Assembly (NCBI RefSeq): GCF_032884065.1
Contig: NW_027062662.1
Location: 1,542,552 to 1,606,551 of the forward strand
From: Artemia franciscana
Lineage: Eukaryota; Arthropoda; Branchiopoda; Anostraca; Artemiidae
Reading direction: 5' to 3'
Length of the DNA: 64,000 bases
Shown: piece by piece, positions 11,936 to 24,194 of the stretch
Position numbering within the stretch: the stretch's first letter is position 1
How the letters are laid out: every line of letters begins with the position of its first letter
Notes under the pieces: generated by a model
What the model was told of the DNA's origin: nothing
What the model saw: only the letters and a program-made list of their open reading frames with translations
Database searches by the model: none
Made by a program: the position numbers and the translations under genes

Positions 11936-12213
11936 AAAGGAATTGCATTTTCAGAACTCAAAGCAGAGAAAAAGCAACTGGTAGCTGAAAATTAAGGTAA
12001 AATGTTGTTTTGTCAAAATTTCAATAGGTATAGACCTGTCATGTCAGTGAATTTCAGGGCCCTCTAGAGGGAGAAGGAGTGGAGGTGGGTATTCTAAAAT
12101 ACCTTCCCAGGATATACTTTAGCCTGTAGACCCATCCCCAAAAGTTTCATTTTCCTAACCTAACCCTTTTCCGAGATAGCAAGAAGTCATTAAACTAGAA
12201 TTTTACCAAGGTT
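11914..12213 (+). mobile_element. Family B MITE, right half only
   Basis: From 'attctactcaaata' to the terminal 'aaactagaattttac' this matches one arm of the complete family B element at 26412-27401, including 'ggccctctagaggg', 'ataccttcccaggata' and 'cctgtagacccatccc'. The other half is missing. Confidence 0.75.
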
Positions 12214-14090
12214 AGAAAGGATAGGTTAGTTTAAAATTAAATTTTCAAAAACAAGTGCCATATTAGGATTCAAGTCTTCAGGGAGAAATTATGATTCTAA
12301 AGGTTGGTTTATTCCCTAACTATCTGTATTACGTGTTAATCAAGATGTATACTCAAACCTTGGATCCTGATTTCAGTGCTTAGCCTAGTGTATCCAAAGA
12401 TGGATGAATCAAAAGTGTAGTTTGAACGAGATGTTATACCAAGTATTTGTACAATGAACTCGAGGATTTGTTATTGTTTCCAATAGTGTATTTATTTAAT
12501 TACTTGCATTATCCTTCTCCTAGCTAATGCACAAGATTTGGCAAAGCTGCATTTGAATTTTTGGCGTCTCCATTACATTTAATGACGAATGTTGCCAACT
12601 CTTAAGTTTTCAGGGAGTAAAAATTAAGTCGCAAAAGAAGAATTTTCGCACGAAGAGTGAAGTCAAAAAATCTGCGTGCAACCCCTCTCACCATTCTGAT
12701 GGTCACTACAGTAATCAAGAACTACCATAAATTACGCTCTATCCATTGAAATACTGTCCTGGTTTTTTATAATATACTTAAAATAAAGAGTTATGAGCAG
12801 CTTTTAACAAATTTTGCCATTGTCACATGTTTCCTGTCAAATGTTACAGGTTTTTCCTACTACATAATAGAAAGTCACAGGTTTTGATATTAAAGGCTCT
12901 TAATATGACCTATTTATCAGCTAAATCTTGATTTTTTCATTCTTTGACATATCAATTAAATTCTTATGGGATTTTGAGATTATATGTTAGGCATATTTTG
13001 ATAATTTGTTATGGGTTCGAAAAAACTGGCCGTTGAAAAAAATGAATCAACCAAAGGAATTAGAGAACTTAATGGTATTTATATGGAATGACATGGCATT
13101 GCTGTGAATAATTTACTTAGTATTGGCTAAACAATGCCTAAAGTTAACTAAAGTGGACATCTCGGGCTTAGTGATCTTTTTAAAATCTAAATGCCGTTTA
13201 TTTCTGGATAGGGTTTACAAATCAAACCTAAGTATTACACTTTTATTCTGAAAAAAGATCATTATTTACATTCGAGTGTTTTTTTTTGTTTTTTTTTAAT
13301 GCTTCTGGGAGGCAATGCAACAGTTAAAAAACGAAATTGATAAAGCATTGACCTTCAGCTCTGGTTAACCAACCGTCTGCTTTTTACGAAAGTATTATGT
13401 ATCTAAAGACTAGCATTGGTGAAAGAGAGTTAACGCCCAAACGCCTTTTGGTCGAGGAACTTTCTGGACCGTTTCAAGTGGTCTGCTGGATGTTGTTTTC
13501 AAATAGAAAAAGGTCGATTTCAACAAACAAGATCCCTGTTTTTCTAAACCTGACAACTCAGACTAAAACTTTTACACTGAGTAGGATACTGACTTTGACG
13601 AGTTGAGTATCCCGCTGCTCCTGTGCAGTCCAGCAAAAATGCAAAGAGTCAGCTTATAATTCTCCCTCCTACGAACGATACTACCTTATTTACATGGTTT
13701 TCAAATTGGACAATTTTCTTTTTATTTAATCAAGGAAAGATGAGAGTGAATTATTACCGAGTGATAACATATGAATTATTCTGTGGAAGGTATTATCTTA
13801 AAACGTAGGAACGAGCTTCAAGAACGGTTTAAATCAAAATAACTTTGTTTTGAAATTCGGTTTAATGATATACTTTAAGGACCAAAACGATAGAGGTTTT
13901 TTGAAAGGGTGAGAGAACGTTTGAATTTTTTCAATTCGATCTTATAAGGCTGATAGAAATTTCAGTATTGGGAAAAGAATCACCATGTTTTCTCAGGAAG
14001 ACTAATAAAACAACATTAGACTATCAAGATTTTAGAAATAAGTGAGAAAAGCTAAGAACCTTGAATAGACCTAGGAATTTCGGTGCTAGT
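12214..14090. other. No gene or clear repeat seen
   Basis: AT-rich. Short frames at 13397-13606 and 13623-13808 have no recognisable motif and no coding-like features. The stretch 12540-12700 is slightly richer in CpG than its surroundings. Confidence 0.5.
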
Positions 14091-14719
14091 AACTTTAGTT
14101 GTTTTGCTTCAAAACCAGCTTTGCTAAGGATAATCTCAATGTTTTTAAGCTTTTCGCTGCAGGATTCGCCATAAGATTTCAATCAAAAGTTCAAGGGATG
14201 GGGGAAAGGTTTCCTGGTGATAGGAGAAGAAGAAAAATTAGGAGTGTTCTTTATAGGGGGGGGGATAGTAAGGCAAGATGATGCTCGGAAGGGATGTAGA
14301 GGGTGTCTCAGAGGGGAGGGATTAAGTTTATTTTGGCAAAAGACGGACGGAGGCAAGAACCAATCATTAAATTCTTGGACGCACGGAGAGGATATATGTC
14401 TATGAGATTTTGATTTATCGGAGAGATGTGAGCAAGGATAATTTTGGGGATAGTCCAAATTGGGTAGCCTGAGCTGAGGGGTTGATTTGACCGGGCACGC
14501 GTACGTACCTGGGACGAAGAAGAATTTTGAAGGAGGATTTCCTGGGGTATGCTTCTCTGTATCGGGTACGCAGGGGGATAAGACTGGAATTCGACTGGAA
14601 CACGACCCGAATGCGTTTGGTGCAGCCCTAAAAAAGCTTGGGTTTTAAACCTACTTTCCACCCCTGATGATGCATGAGCAAAATTACACGACTTAAAATG
14701 ATTGCTAAAATTAGCAGAA
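14091..14719. other. Unassigned, locally GC-richer stretch
   Basis: Contains G-runs (14256-14266) and overlapping frames on both strands (14217-14405 plus, 14308-14661 minus). None shows a domain; overlap on both strands argues that they are chance openings in GC-richer DNA. Confidence 0.4.
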
Positions 14720-14953
14720 TTAAGCTGGCTTCTGGGCAGCCCAGTTTTGCGGACCTAATACGACCCACGCTAGGCAATTCAATATGAGCTTTTGCTCAGC
14801 CGAAGCATCTTCCACTTGATTTTTTTTACAAATATCAGCATTGGGGTATGTACACAGATTATTTGTACGACGGCTAAAAACACAAAATTGATAGATGTGT
14901 AGATATTTACAATTACTAGACATACATCTACTGTCTAAAAAGCTAAAGTACAC
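14720..14953 (-). pseudogene. LINE ORF1 C-terminal part with CCCH-type finger remnant
   Basis: The minus-strand frame shows C-x4-C-x3-H preceded, seven residues before the first Cys, by Tyr where a CCCH finger would have its first Cys ('SFLDSRCMSSNCKYLH'), then a further Cys-rich stretch (C-x9-C-x7-C). CCCH fingers usually bind RNA, which fits an ORF1 nucleic-acid-binding role. It lies 150 bp downstream, on the same strand, of the PHD/coiled-coil frame and is probably the same protein after a frameshift. The link is inferred from order and strand. Confidence 0.45.
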
Positions 14954-15104
14954 ATTAGGTTGATTACACTTAAAATCACTGAACTCATTTTTTTTTGAAT
15001 ATTTGACTGCACTGGGTGAGAATTTCCGCTTGCAAGTTTGACTGCATTGTCACTTTTTAAAGATGTGTCATTAACACTGGATTTCAAGAATAAATTATCT
15101 TCAG

Positions 15105-15998
15105 TTAAAACAAGGTCAGTAGGATTAGTTTGTGTAACCTTTTTAATCTATGAGAAAATTCTGACGAGGGAGGTTCACTAGCACTTGCTTGATTACATTT
15201 ATTGACATTTACTGGTTCAAGGGGTTTGACAGTAGTTTTTACGCAGCTTGAAGAATTTTGATCATGAATATTTGGAGAAGAAATATCAGCCAAAAGAGGA
15301 ACTCTGGGCGGTGTTGGGGATTTTGATGTATGTATAGCTTCAAAAATTGCGAGCTGAAAACCAATTTTCAACATTTTGATTTCATTTTCCTTGAAGAGAT
15401 CACTATTCTGGCGCTCGTAAAGATCAGACAAGCTATCATAAAGATATTGGAGATTAATAATCCGTTTCTTGAGATTGGCAATTTCTGCATCTTTTTTAAG
15501 GCAATTTTCACAGGTATGGGACTCAAACAAGCTAACCGCTTTTGCATTGCACGTCGATTCATCTTTACCGGAACAAGAAATTTGTGGGGAATTTTGGGAT
15601 TGATGGTAGGTGATTATTTGTGCAGAATCAATCGATCCAAGAGAATTATTGTTGTCATTATTCAAAACACAAGGTACTGAAGGGGAAGTTACAATACCAG
15701 TTGCAACGATCGTCTCAAGCTGATTATCGTTAGAATTAGTTTGATTTTATTCATTAGAAATAAGTAGGGATTTTACAGCCTCGAGTGGTTAGACCACTTC
15801 TGGTTGATTATCGATGATGTTAATCTCGTCAATTACAACCATTGACGATCGGCACTGTAAGCATAACCAATTAGGGTTTTTGAGGTGACTACTTTTTGTG
15901 ATGCCAGCTCAATCTGGGAGTAACCAAACATTGCACTTGGAACACTGGAATGACCCAGCTCCGCATTTTCTGTAGCATTCGTTACAAGGATGGGACAT
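15105..15998 (-). pseudogene. CR1-group LINE ORF1 with PHD finger and coiled coil
   Basis: The minus strand from an ATG at 15996-15998 gives a Cys4-His-Cys3 PHD spacing: CNEC, ten residues, CSKC, then after four residues Leu at the His position and after two more a stop at the next Cys position, then a final WLCLQC. After two further stops the frame opens for 186 codons (15105-15665) with an acidic/Ser-rich start, a C-x2-C pair, and a heptad-like coiled coil ('LKKRIINLQYLYDSL'). PHD fingers in ORF1 are known for CR1 LINEs. No matching ORF2 follows on this strand, so only the 5' part of the element remains. Confidence 0.6.
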
Positions 15999-17559
15999 TC
16001 TAGGCTAAGGAGCAAAAACGAGACACAGACCTTGACTTGGAAGCTATATCTTCAACTAAAACCTGGTTGCCTAAGCCAGATTTGACACTGGTACTTCCTA
16101 GAGAAAAGTTCACAAGGCAGATTTTGCGGGTTCACTGAAAAATCACAAGCGTCATTTATTTAAAAACAAGACGTCTCGACAGGTCAAGATCTAAATGAAG
16201 ACTAGACCTTCTACTAGACATTAAAAAACAAAACTAAAACTAAGGTGAAATGGTTTTTGCCAAAATTTAGATGGGATATAGACTTTTTATACATGCATAC
16301 TTCTAAGACCCAGAAAAACGGGTCGACATAGTACCTATCTTTGAGGCCCTGGATTCATTCCTGAAAGTTTAATTCATCTGACTCAGATTCTTTCCAAGGT
16401 TACAAACAGCCCTTTACGAGAATTTTATTGCAAAAAAATTTGAGTAAAATTTTCATTAAGATTATTTATAATAATCTATAATTTACAATAGTGTATAATA
16501 TTATATAAAAATATAAAATATTATAATAATATAAGAAAAGTTGTCATTAGGTTATTTACTCAGTGCTTTTTTATAATTGTGCAAGGTTTAATCCTCTCAT
16601 GGAAAATTCCCCTATAGAAAATCCCCCTCCGAAACTTTCATCTGAAAAATTCCCCTACAGGCAAAATTGGGCAAACAAATGGAAAAGTATGACAACTAGA
16701 ACTTATGAAGAAAACGAGGAATTTTGGAGTATTCCCCATATTTTCCAAAATTCTAACATAATAAATGGTGTAGAATTTCCTAAATTACTTTTTTTTGTAT
16801 TTTGTTTCTTTAAAAAAATTTTGTGTTTTGTGGAGATGAGTTACCATAGCAGGGTAAGATAAAGATTCAAGGAAAGGCCTGAAAATATGAAACTATAGGG
16901 TAATTTAGAAGGGGTGTCTTATAATGGCAAAGAAATGCTGGCTGGGACTTTCCATGGACTTAACCTGGTTCTAACGACTACAGCACAAGATACCAGCTCA
17001 CTTCCTGCAATCAAGAATATGTCCACTAGAAGTAACCAGAAGGTTATCCTATTTGAAGTACCATAACTTTAAGAGGATTTTTTTTTATTAATTTAATTAT
17101 TATGGGGTTAAACTCCATGTCAAAGCTAAGAAGTTTAAAATTGAAAGAACTACTTATTTCAGAAAAGAAAGCAAATTAATTTTTGTAACTTTTATGTCAC
17201 CCTGCTGTTCTAAATCAACTACATGCCCAATAAACACAAACAGAAAAATTAAAAGAAATAAAAACAAAATAAATCCTGTCTGTATCTTATATATTTTAAT
17301 TGTAATAGGAAATATAATTGGAATATTTTAAAATTCGTCTTTTCTTCATCCTTCTTTCTGTATCTTAATTACCCTTTGGGGGCTTTGGCTGCTTAATTTT
17401 ATACGCAAGGAAAAATTTTATAGGGGGATTTATTTTTGTTACTTTTTTGGGGGTAGGGGTCTTGGGTCATGATATTTTAGACCCCATTCCCTTTTTTTAT
17501 TAATATAGTAGGTTAGTTGCATCTACAAGAATGCACCCCAACCCCCTAATGGCCCATAT
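15999..17559. other. No gene seen; AT-rich with one weak family A-like patch
   Basis: The patch near 16590-16680 ('catggaaaattcccc', 'aaaatccccct') loosely resembles family A wording near 41880. 16440-16530 is nearly pure A/T. Frame 16563-16862 has no domain. Confidence 0.45.
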
Positions 17560-17890
17560 TGGTAGATAGATAGATAACTTTATTGCCCATTGACAAACAG
17601 TAAAAGACCACAAACAGAGTAAATAAATAAACAAAAAGGAACAGAAACTTAGGCACTATAAAAAAATACCAAAAGACACTCAAGGACAAATTACGATAGC
17701 AAGACTACTGGACTAAATTGGCTTTAAAAATTCTGTCTGACACCTAATGAGAGCTGCAATAGGATTTGCAATATCGACGCATTCCTTGTCCACGGTCTTA
17801 AATTGAGTAGGAATTTTGCATATTTATAATAATCTGAGCGCAGCAGTCTTTTGGTTGCCACATAAATGTCCTTTTCTTTTGTTTCAATCA
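17560..17890 (-). mobile_element. LINE 3' tail ending in (tatc)n
   Basis: Read on the minus strand it ends 'gtcaatgggcaataaag' followed by ttatctatctatctacc, a typical LINE 3' end: polyadenylation-like AATAAA and a short tandem tail instead of poly(A). Upstream on that strand a short conceptual peptide ('[14 protein letters not shown]') may be the ORF2 C-terminus. The element is 5'-truncated at the TA tract to its right. Confidence 0.5.
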
Positions 17891-17896
17891 ATCAAT

Positions 17897-18703
<807 letters not shown>

Positions 18704-18770
<67 letters not shown>
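18704..18770. repeat. (TA)n microsatellite between Penelope-like copies
   Basis: Uninterrupted TA tract of about 66 bp separating the 3' end of copy 1 from the 5'-truncated start of copy 2. Confidence 0.95.
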
Positions 18771-18772
<2 letters not shown>

Positions 18773-19486
18773 TTTAATACCACAGTTAACTTGAGATGTT
18801 ACAGCTTGGATATGATTTTTGAGTTATTAGAATTTGTTTTATACAATACTTATATAAGATTTGGTGGTGATTTGTACAAGCAAATCGTGCGAATTTCCAT
18901 GGGGGTGAATGCCAGCCCATTTATAGCTGACTTGTTTTTAAGTCAACTAGAATATAAATATATGATGGATAAGAATAATCCAAATAATTTAAAACATGTT
19001 TTGTCAAATAATAAAAGATATTTAGATGATATTTTGGTCTTAAATTGTAAGGATTTCATTGATATTTCTAAAATGTATATCCATCAGAGCTTACTCTTGA
19101 ACCTAGTCATGGTGCTGGTCATGAAGATCATTTCTTAGATTTAAATGTTAATATTTGTGATAATAATAAATTAAGTTTTAAAATGTATAATAAAAACGGA
19201 TGATTTTGATTTTGAAGTGATTAGTTTCCCATTTCCTGAAAGTAATATACACTCAAATATCACATATTCTGCGTTTTTCTCACAGTTACTTCGTTATGCA
19301 AGGATTTGTAGTAATTATATTGATTTTAAAAATAGATGTAAAATCTTAAGCCAAAAATTGATATCAAGAGGTTTTTCTGCAAATAAACTAACTTGGCAAT
19401 TTAAAAAATTTAGTTTTCATTATAACGAACTTTTAAATAAATATCAAAAGAATTATCTGGAAATACTTAAAGAAATTTTCAACTAA
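18771..19486 (+). pseudogene. Penelope-like reverse transcriptase, C-terminal part
   Basis: The reverse transcriptase copies element RNA at the target site. Visible blocks: 'FGGDLYKQIV', 'GVNASPFIADLF', the catalytic YLDD (19019-19030), then after a frameshift near 19100 'DHFLDLNVNI' and, from 19217, 'LLRYARICSNYIDF' and a C-terminal thumb-like helix rich in Lys, Phe and Tyr, ending at the stop 19484-19486. The RT is 5'-truncated and lacks its N-terminal fingers; no GIY-YIG endonuclease is seen. The RT block pattern plus tandem repeated tails fit Penelope-like elements better than LINEs, but clade assignment is from memory of the family. Confidence 0.65.
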
Positions 19487-20201
19487 TTTCGGGGGTTCGA
19501 CAAATGATGATGCAGCGCCATTTATTTTGAATTGTGTTTCTAATAGAGCGGATTTTTTTTTAAAAATAGCCACATGGTAAAGATGAATTCTATAATTGTT
19601 TAGTTCATTAATTTTTTTTTTTTTTGCAATGTGTTAATACTTGTGATTTGGTAAATTTTATCATATTTAGTTTACCTATTGTTGCTAAAAAGAGGGATAT
19701 ATTAACAGGATAAGCTTGTTTTTGGTGTTACTTGGTTGTTTTACATTTGCTGTTTTTTTTTCATAGGTATGTATTTTGGGGGTAATACCTGACACGGGGA
19801 GGCCATGGATATTCTGTGGTAGCCACAACACTTGGCTGGGTAGAGAATTTAAAGTGGCGAAACCCTATAGGTCAGTGTATTCTCCTGATGAGCCCTTGTG
19901 TTGGGTTGTTGCCTCTGAATTATTTGTCTTTATTATTTTTTCTATTGTTTGGTAAATGATGACTTATACTTATTGACGACATGACTGCCTGTCCATGGAT
20001 TATTCTTTATGGTTGATTGTGTTTGGCTATGCTGTTTGACCTATGTGATTGTATGGATGAGTAGGGTTAAGGCCTCATTCAAGTGCTGGTCTATATTAAT
20101 CACTAATTTAGTAAAACAGTCTTCCTTTTTTCCTTCTGTCTATTTTTTTTTTTTTTTTTGTGTGTGTGTTTGTGCTGTTGCATTGGTAATTTCTCTTTTC
20201 A

Positions 20202-20203
<2 letters not shown>
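19487..20203 (+). mobile_element. Penelope-like 3' tail / pseudo-LTR (copy 2)
   Basis: Direct repeat of 18016-18703 with a few per cent difference, mostly in T-runs. It contains GAAAC (19859-19863), a short stem ending in GTC (19871-19873), and CTGATGAG (19885-19892). It ends on a TA tract, as copy 1 does. Confidence 0.75.
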
Positions 20204-20286
<83 letters not shown>

Positions 20287-20290
20287 TATA
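20204..20290. repeat. (TA)n microsatellite
   Basis: TA tract shared as a boundary by the Penelope-like tail on its left and the 3' end of the minus-strand CR1-like LINE on its right. Confidence 0.95.
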
Positions 20291-22560
20291 GGACTATCCA
20301 ATAAATTAAAAAAACTCCAAATATATATATTTGAAACCAAACCACAAGAAATATTAAACGAACTCAACACCTGCCGCAGTACAAATATCAAACCCAGGCT
20401 AGGGTCACCTGTCCCCCTCTCCCATTAAAAAAAAATTCTAAACATAAATATAAAGACATGAAAAAAAATCATTTAAATTCTTTTGAAAATACGAAACGAG
20501 TGAAATTTTTAAGCTGACTCAGGTAGGATATTCCAAACGATATGACAAGCAATTAATGGATTAAAGCCAAACCGCACCCATGGAGTAAATAAAATATTAA
20601 TACTCCTTGAATTGTGTAGATGATGCGTAGACCTATCAGTGATAGTAGTTTGAAGGGCTGTTTTGAAGGGCTGTTGAAGGACTGTGTAATTTGAAGAAGG
20701 AGTAGTTTGAAGGGCTGTGAGAACGTCACCATGAAGTTGACGAAAAGTGAATTATGCGCACGAAAAAATGTAGAGAAACTGCAAATCAAGTAACGGGCTA
20801 ATTGGGTTAGTTGTAAAATATTTTGTCTCCTGTATAAGCCTTCTTGCCTTATCATATAACTTAGATAGTGGTTTAAAAAAAAACGTTGAAATCCATACAG
20901 TAGGGCAATAAGAGACGTAGGATCAAACTAAGCAATGGAAGGGAATTTTTAAAACTGATCCAGGAAAAACGTGTGTTTTTTCCTCAAAATTCCAAGACTT
21001 CTTGAGATCTTTACATTAATTTAGTTGAATATGATGCTTGAATGGAAGGTTTTCATCGAGAAGAATGCCAAGATATCGGACATACCGACCCTTAGGCCTG
21101 CTGAAAGAGCCCCTTGAAAGCTGGATATCAGTTAACTCATGGCACGCTAGAGAAATAAGAGACAGAAAAAAACTTGACTTGGCAACATTTAGGGCGCGGC
21201 AATTAGCATTGAACCAAAGAACCACTAATTTAATTAAAGTTAATTAATTTAACTAATTGAATTTAATTAAAAAAGGTCCACTAATTTGGCAAGCATTTCA
21301 GACTCAGTTCCTACTACAGTATCAATGGTACTGTCATCAGCAAAAGTAACGAGAGTGTCCTTATCTTGCGAAAGCGATGGATTTTTTTAGCATTAGAAGA
21401 TTCAGGATGATATAGGCGACAGCAGACTGTAAGTTTCTGTCTCTTAACCACAACTATAAGGTCATTAACATAAATCAAAAACAGAAACAGTCTAATTACA
21501 GAGGCTTTAGGAGCACCAAAACTCGAATTCAGAAGAAAAGCTGGAAAGGGAATCTACGGAAATAGTTCTACCTGACAAATAGGAATCAAAACAAGCCTGT
21601 CCTCTTACAGCACTGTGTCACAGCTTATAGAACAGAATCTCATGCGTCGAAGAATCAAAAGCCTGGCGGACATCCAGGATATAGCAGCAGGAATCAAGCC
21701 AAAGTTAAGTGCGGTGTGGAGAAAATTTAAAAGAGTTAAGCACACATGCTCATTAGAATGTTCAGCACGGAACCCAAACTGAAAATCATGATAAGAGTGT
21801 CTTAGCCTCTAGAAAAGCAAGTAGACGGGAAAGCATGGTCATTTCTAAAGTTTTGCTAAAAACAGACAGCAAAGATATAAAGCGATAATTAGCTGGATAT
21901 TCTCGTGGTCCTCCTTTATATAAAACATTTTTTCTAGCTCGCTTAAGAAAATTGGGGAAAATCCCATTTTCATAAAAAAGATTTATAAGCTTCGTCAATG
22001 GAGAAATAATTGAAGGAAGAATGAACTTAACTACCATAATTGGAATGCAGTCAGGGCCAAACAACAAAAGAACCTTTCAAGTTATTTACAATCCTGCCTA
22101 CTTCAGCATCAGAAGCAGGATACCACACCATCGGTTTGAGACAAGGTGGCCCAAGATAAGATTCGTAATCTGGTTGAGACTGCCAAGACCGGACTGAAGA
22201 AGCAGTAGTTTTCTCAATATTGCCAAAACATAATGAACAGATAGAACAGAATAGAACACCCTCAAAAACCACATCACCAACTACAAGACTTGGAGGGATA
22301 GAAGGAGCCGGAGAAGAATGTATGAGGACTGAATGCATCACTTGCCAAGTTTTTCGAATATACTTCCTACAATCTGAGAATTTTTTGGAATATGAAAGGA
22401 ATTTGGCCTTGCAGCCGAAAGAGTTAAAAACATTCCTATAGAGTTTGAATTGCTGAAGACATGCAGCATTCAAAGATGGCTTTTCTGACATAAAAGCTTT
22501 CCAAACATTATTTTTTCTTCTCCAGCTCTTTAGAAGGCCAAAGGTCATCCATGGATTAAG
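20291..22560 (-). pseudogene. CR1-like LINE ORF2, reverse transcriptase and C-terminus
   Basis: Minus-strand coding remnant with many stops and shifts. In order: post-endonuclease linker ('LKSWRRKNNVWKAF', ~22530); RT palm entry ('KLINLFYENGIFPNFL', ~21990; 'YPANYRFISLLSVFSKTLE', ~21880); the catalytic FADD motif (21330-21344); thumb ('WFNANCRALNVAKS', ~21200; 'RYVRYLGILLDENL', ~21060); and a C-terminal end with 'RSTHHLHNSRSINI' (~20620) typical of the CR1/L2 group. The 3' end reaches the TA tract at 20290. RT copies the LINE RNA at a nick made by the endonuclease encoded just upstream. No single frame exceeds about 165 codons. Confidence 0.8.
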
Positions 22561-22699
22561 AGGAATAGATCTTATAGACCTTGAAGTAGATGAGGACAGG
22601 GCAAGTACGTCAAAAATTGACTATTTCACATGCTCATAAAAGGAATCAAACTTTGAACAAAGATCATCCTCACCAAAAATATTCCATGTCTTCTCAGCT

Positions 22700-23460
22700 A
22701 AATGAAATCTGAGGCGGATCAATTCATTCAAACAAAGCTTAGGAGAAGCTTAAGCAGAGGCTGGAATATTCCTACTAGACGTTTTTTCAAGGTTAAAACT
22801 GGGAAGTACAGGAAAATGGTCTGAAATGTCACTCTTTTTAACAGAATTCTGAGCTTGATTAAGACACGAAAAAATATAATTAAATAAAGTCGCTGAATTA
22901 TCTGTTAAACCTGTTGGAATACACGTTGTTGGTAGAATACCAGCAGCAAGCATATTTAACAGAAATACCACCGTGGTAAAGGGCGCCATATCAATTAGGA
23001 TTACGTTAAAATAACTCGTTATTTCAAGTTTAGACTAACGTCTGCCTGTTAAATCCAAAACCTCAGCAGGGACCTGAAGAAAAGAAGGGACAGATCCACT
23101 CAGAGATCTATAAACATTACCAATTATCAAAATCTTATTCTGTAATTTGATTCCAATAAGCTGGGATTCAAAAACCCCTTCATCTTTCTTTGACAGATCA
23201 CTTTGAACATAATAGGGAAGAACATAAGAAAAATACATTACTACACCACCCTTTGCCACCCTTCTGCGATTTAGTCGCTCCGTTTCGTAACCGGGTATAT
23301 CTGAAAGCATTTCATTGCTAGAATTGAGAAAAGTCTCACATAATCCAATAACATCGGGTTTCCCATCAAAAACTATCTGCCTCAACTGATCAATCGATGA
23401 AAATTGACCCTGAGTATTAAGCTGAAGGAAAAAAAAAGATCATCCCGTCTACCCACTTTG
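22700..23460 (-). pseudogene. CR1-like LINE ORF2, AP-type endonuclease
   Basis: Minus-strand frames carry 'KPDVIGLCETFLNSSN' (~23355), 'RLNRRRVAKGGVVMYF' (~23270) and, after a break, the C-terminal 'SDISDHFPVLP' (~22825), i.e. the SDH signature of the apurinic-type endonuclease that nicks target DNA. The start of the domain ('LNTQGQFSSIDQLR') reaches about 23430. It lies directly upstream of the RT in the same strand, as in all CR1-type ORF2 proteins. Broken by a deletion or shift near 23030. Confidence 0.75.
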
Positions 23461-24194
23461 AATCTGTAACATACTTACTAGTAATTGATTGGGAAATATT
23501 TACAAAATTTCATTTAATTTGACCAATAGAGTTATTAACAATACTCAAAACTTCTAATGGATTACTTTGCAATTGAAGTAGACGCCTATCAAGGGAGTGA
23601 ACATCTCCAGAGCCTCAGGTGGAAAAATTCATAAAACTTAAAGAGATGGTGTATCAAACCTGCACCACAAAACACACAAAAATAAAATAAAATAAATTAA
23701 CTAAGAGGCTATAAACAAACAAAAAAACTAAAATCACAACAATCATATCAATAATTAAGATATATATATATATATATATATTTTATATTATTGAGCACAT
23801 TGATAATAGTCGTTTCAAATAAATTGAGTGACTTCCTTAAATCTGCGACACAGCTCCTGAAATTAAAAAAGAAAAAAAATATAACGTTTAATCCCCATTG
23901 CATTAACGTATCCATGAGACCACCAAGTAAAATTATTTTCAAATAAAAAAGGATTAAAATCCCAAACTGACACAATGGCTTGTGAAAACGTGCCAATAAC
24001 AAAAATACAAAGCAGATTACACATAAATCTCTTCAACGAACAAACATCATTCAACATATGTAAAATATAAATTTATTTCTTCTTCCTACGAAAAAAAGAA
24101 AGAGAAAAGAAAATTACGAAATTAAAACTGAAATACTGAAAAAAACAAGAAAAAAGTAAGAAGAAAAAACACAAAATCGCAAATAGACTTAAAA
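23461..24194 (-). other. LINE spacer between ORF1 and ORF2
   Basis: AT-rich DNA between the two LINE frames, with a short TA run (23759-23782). Frames at 23748-24057 (minus) are hydrophobic but show no domain. The spacer is longer than usual for CR1, so part of it may be inserted. Confidence 0.4.

Noticed and set aside
14217-14661. Protein-coding frames in the G-rich patch
   Set aside because: Plus and minus frames overlap, no ATG context or domain is evident, and composition alone explains the openness.
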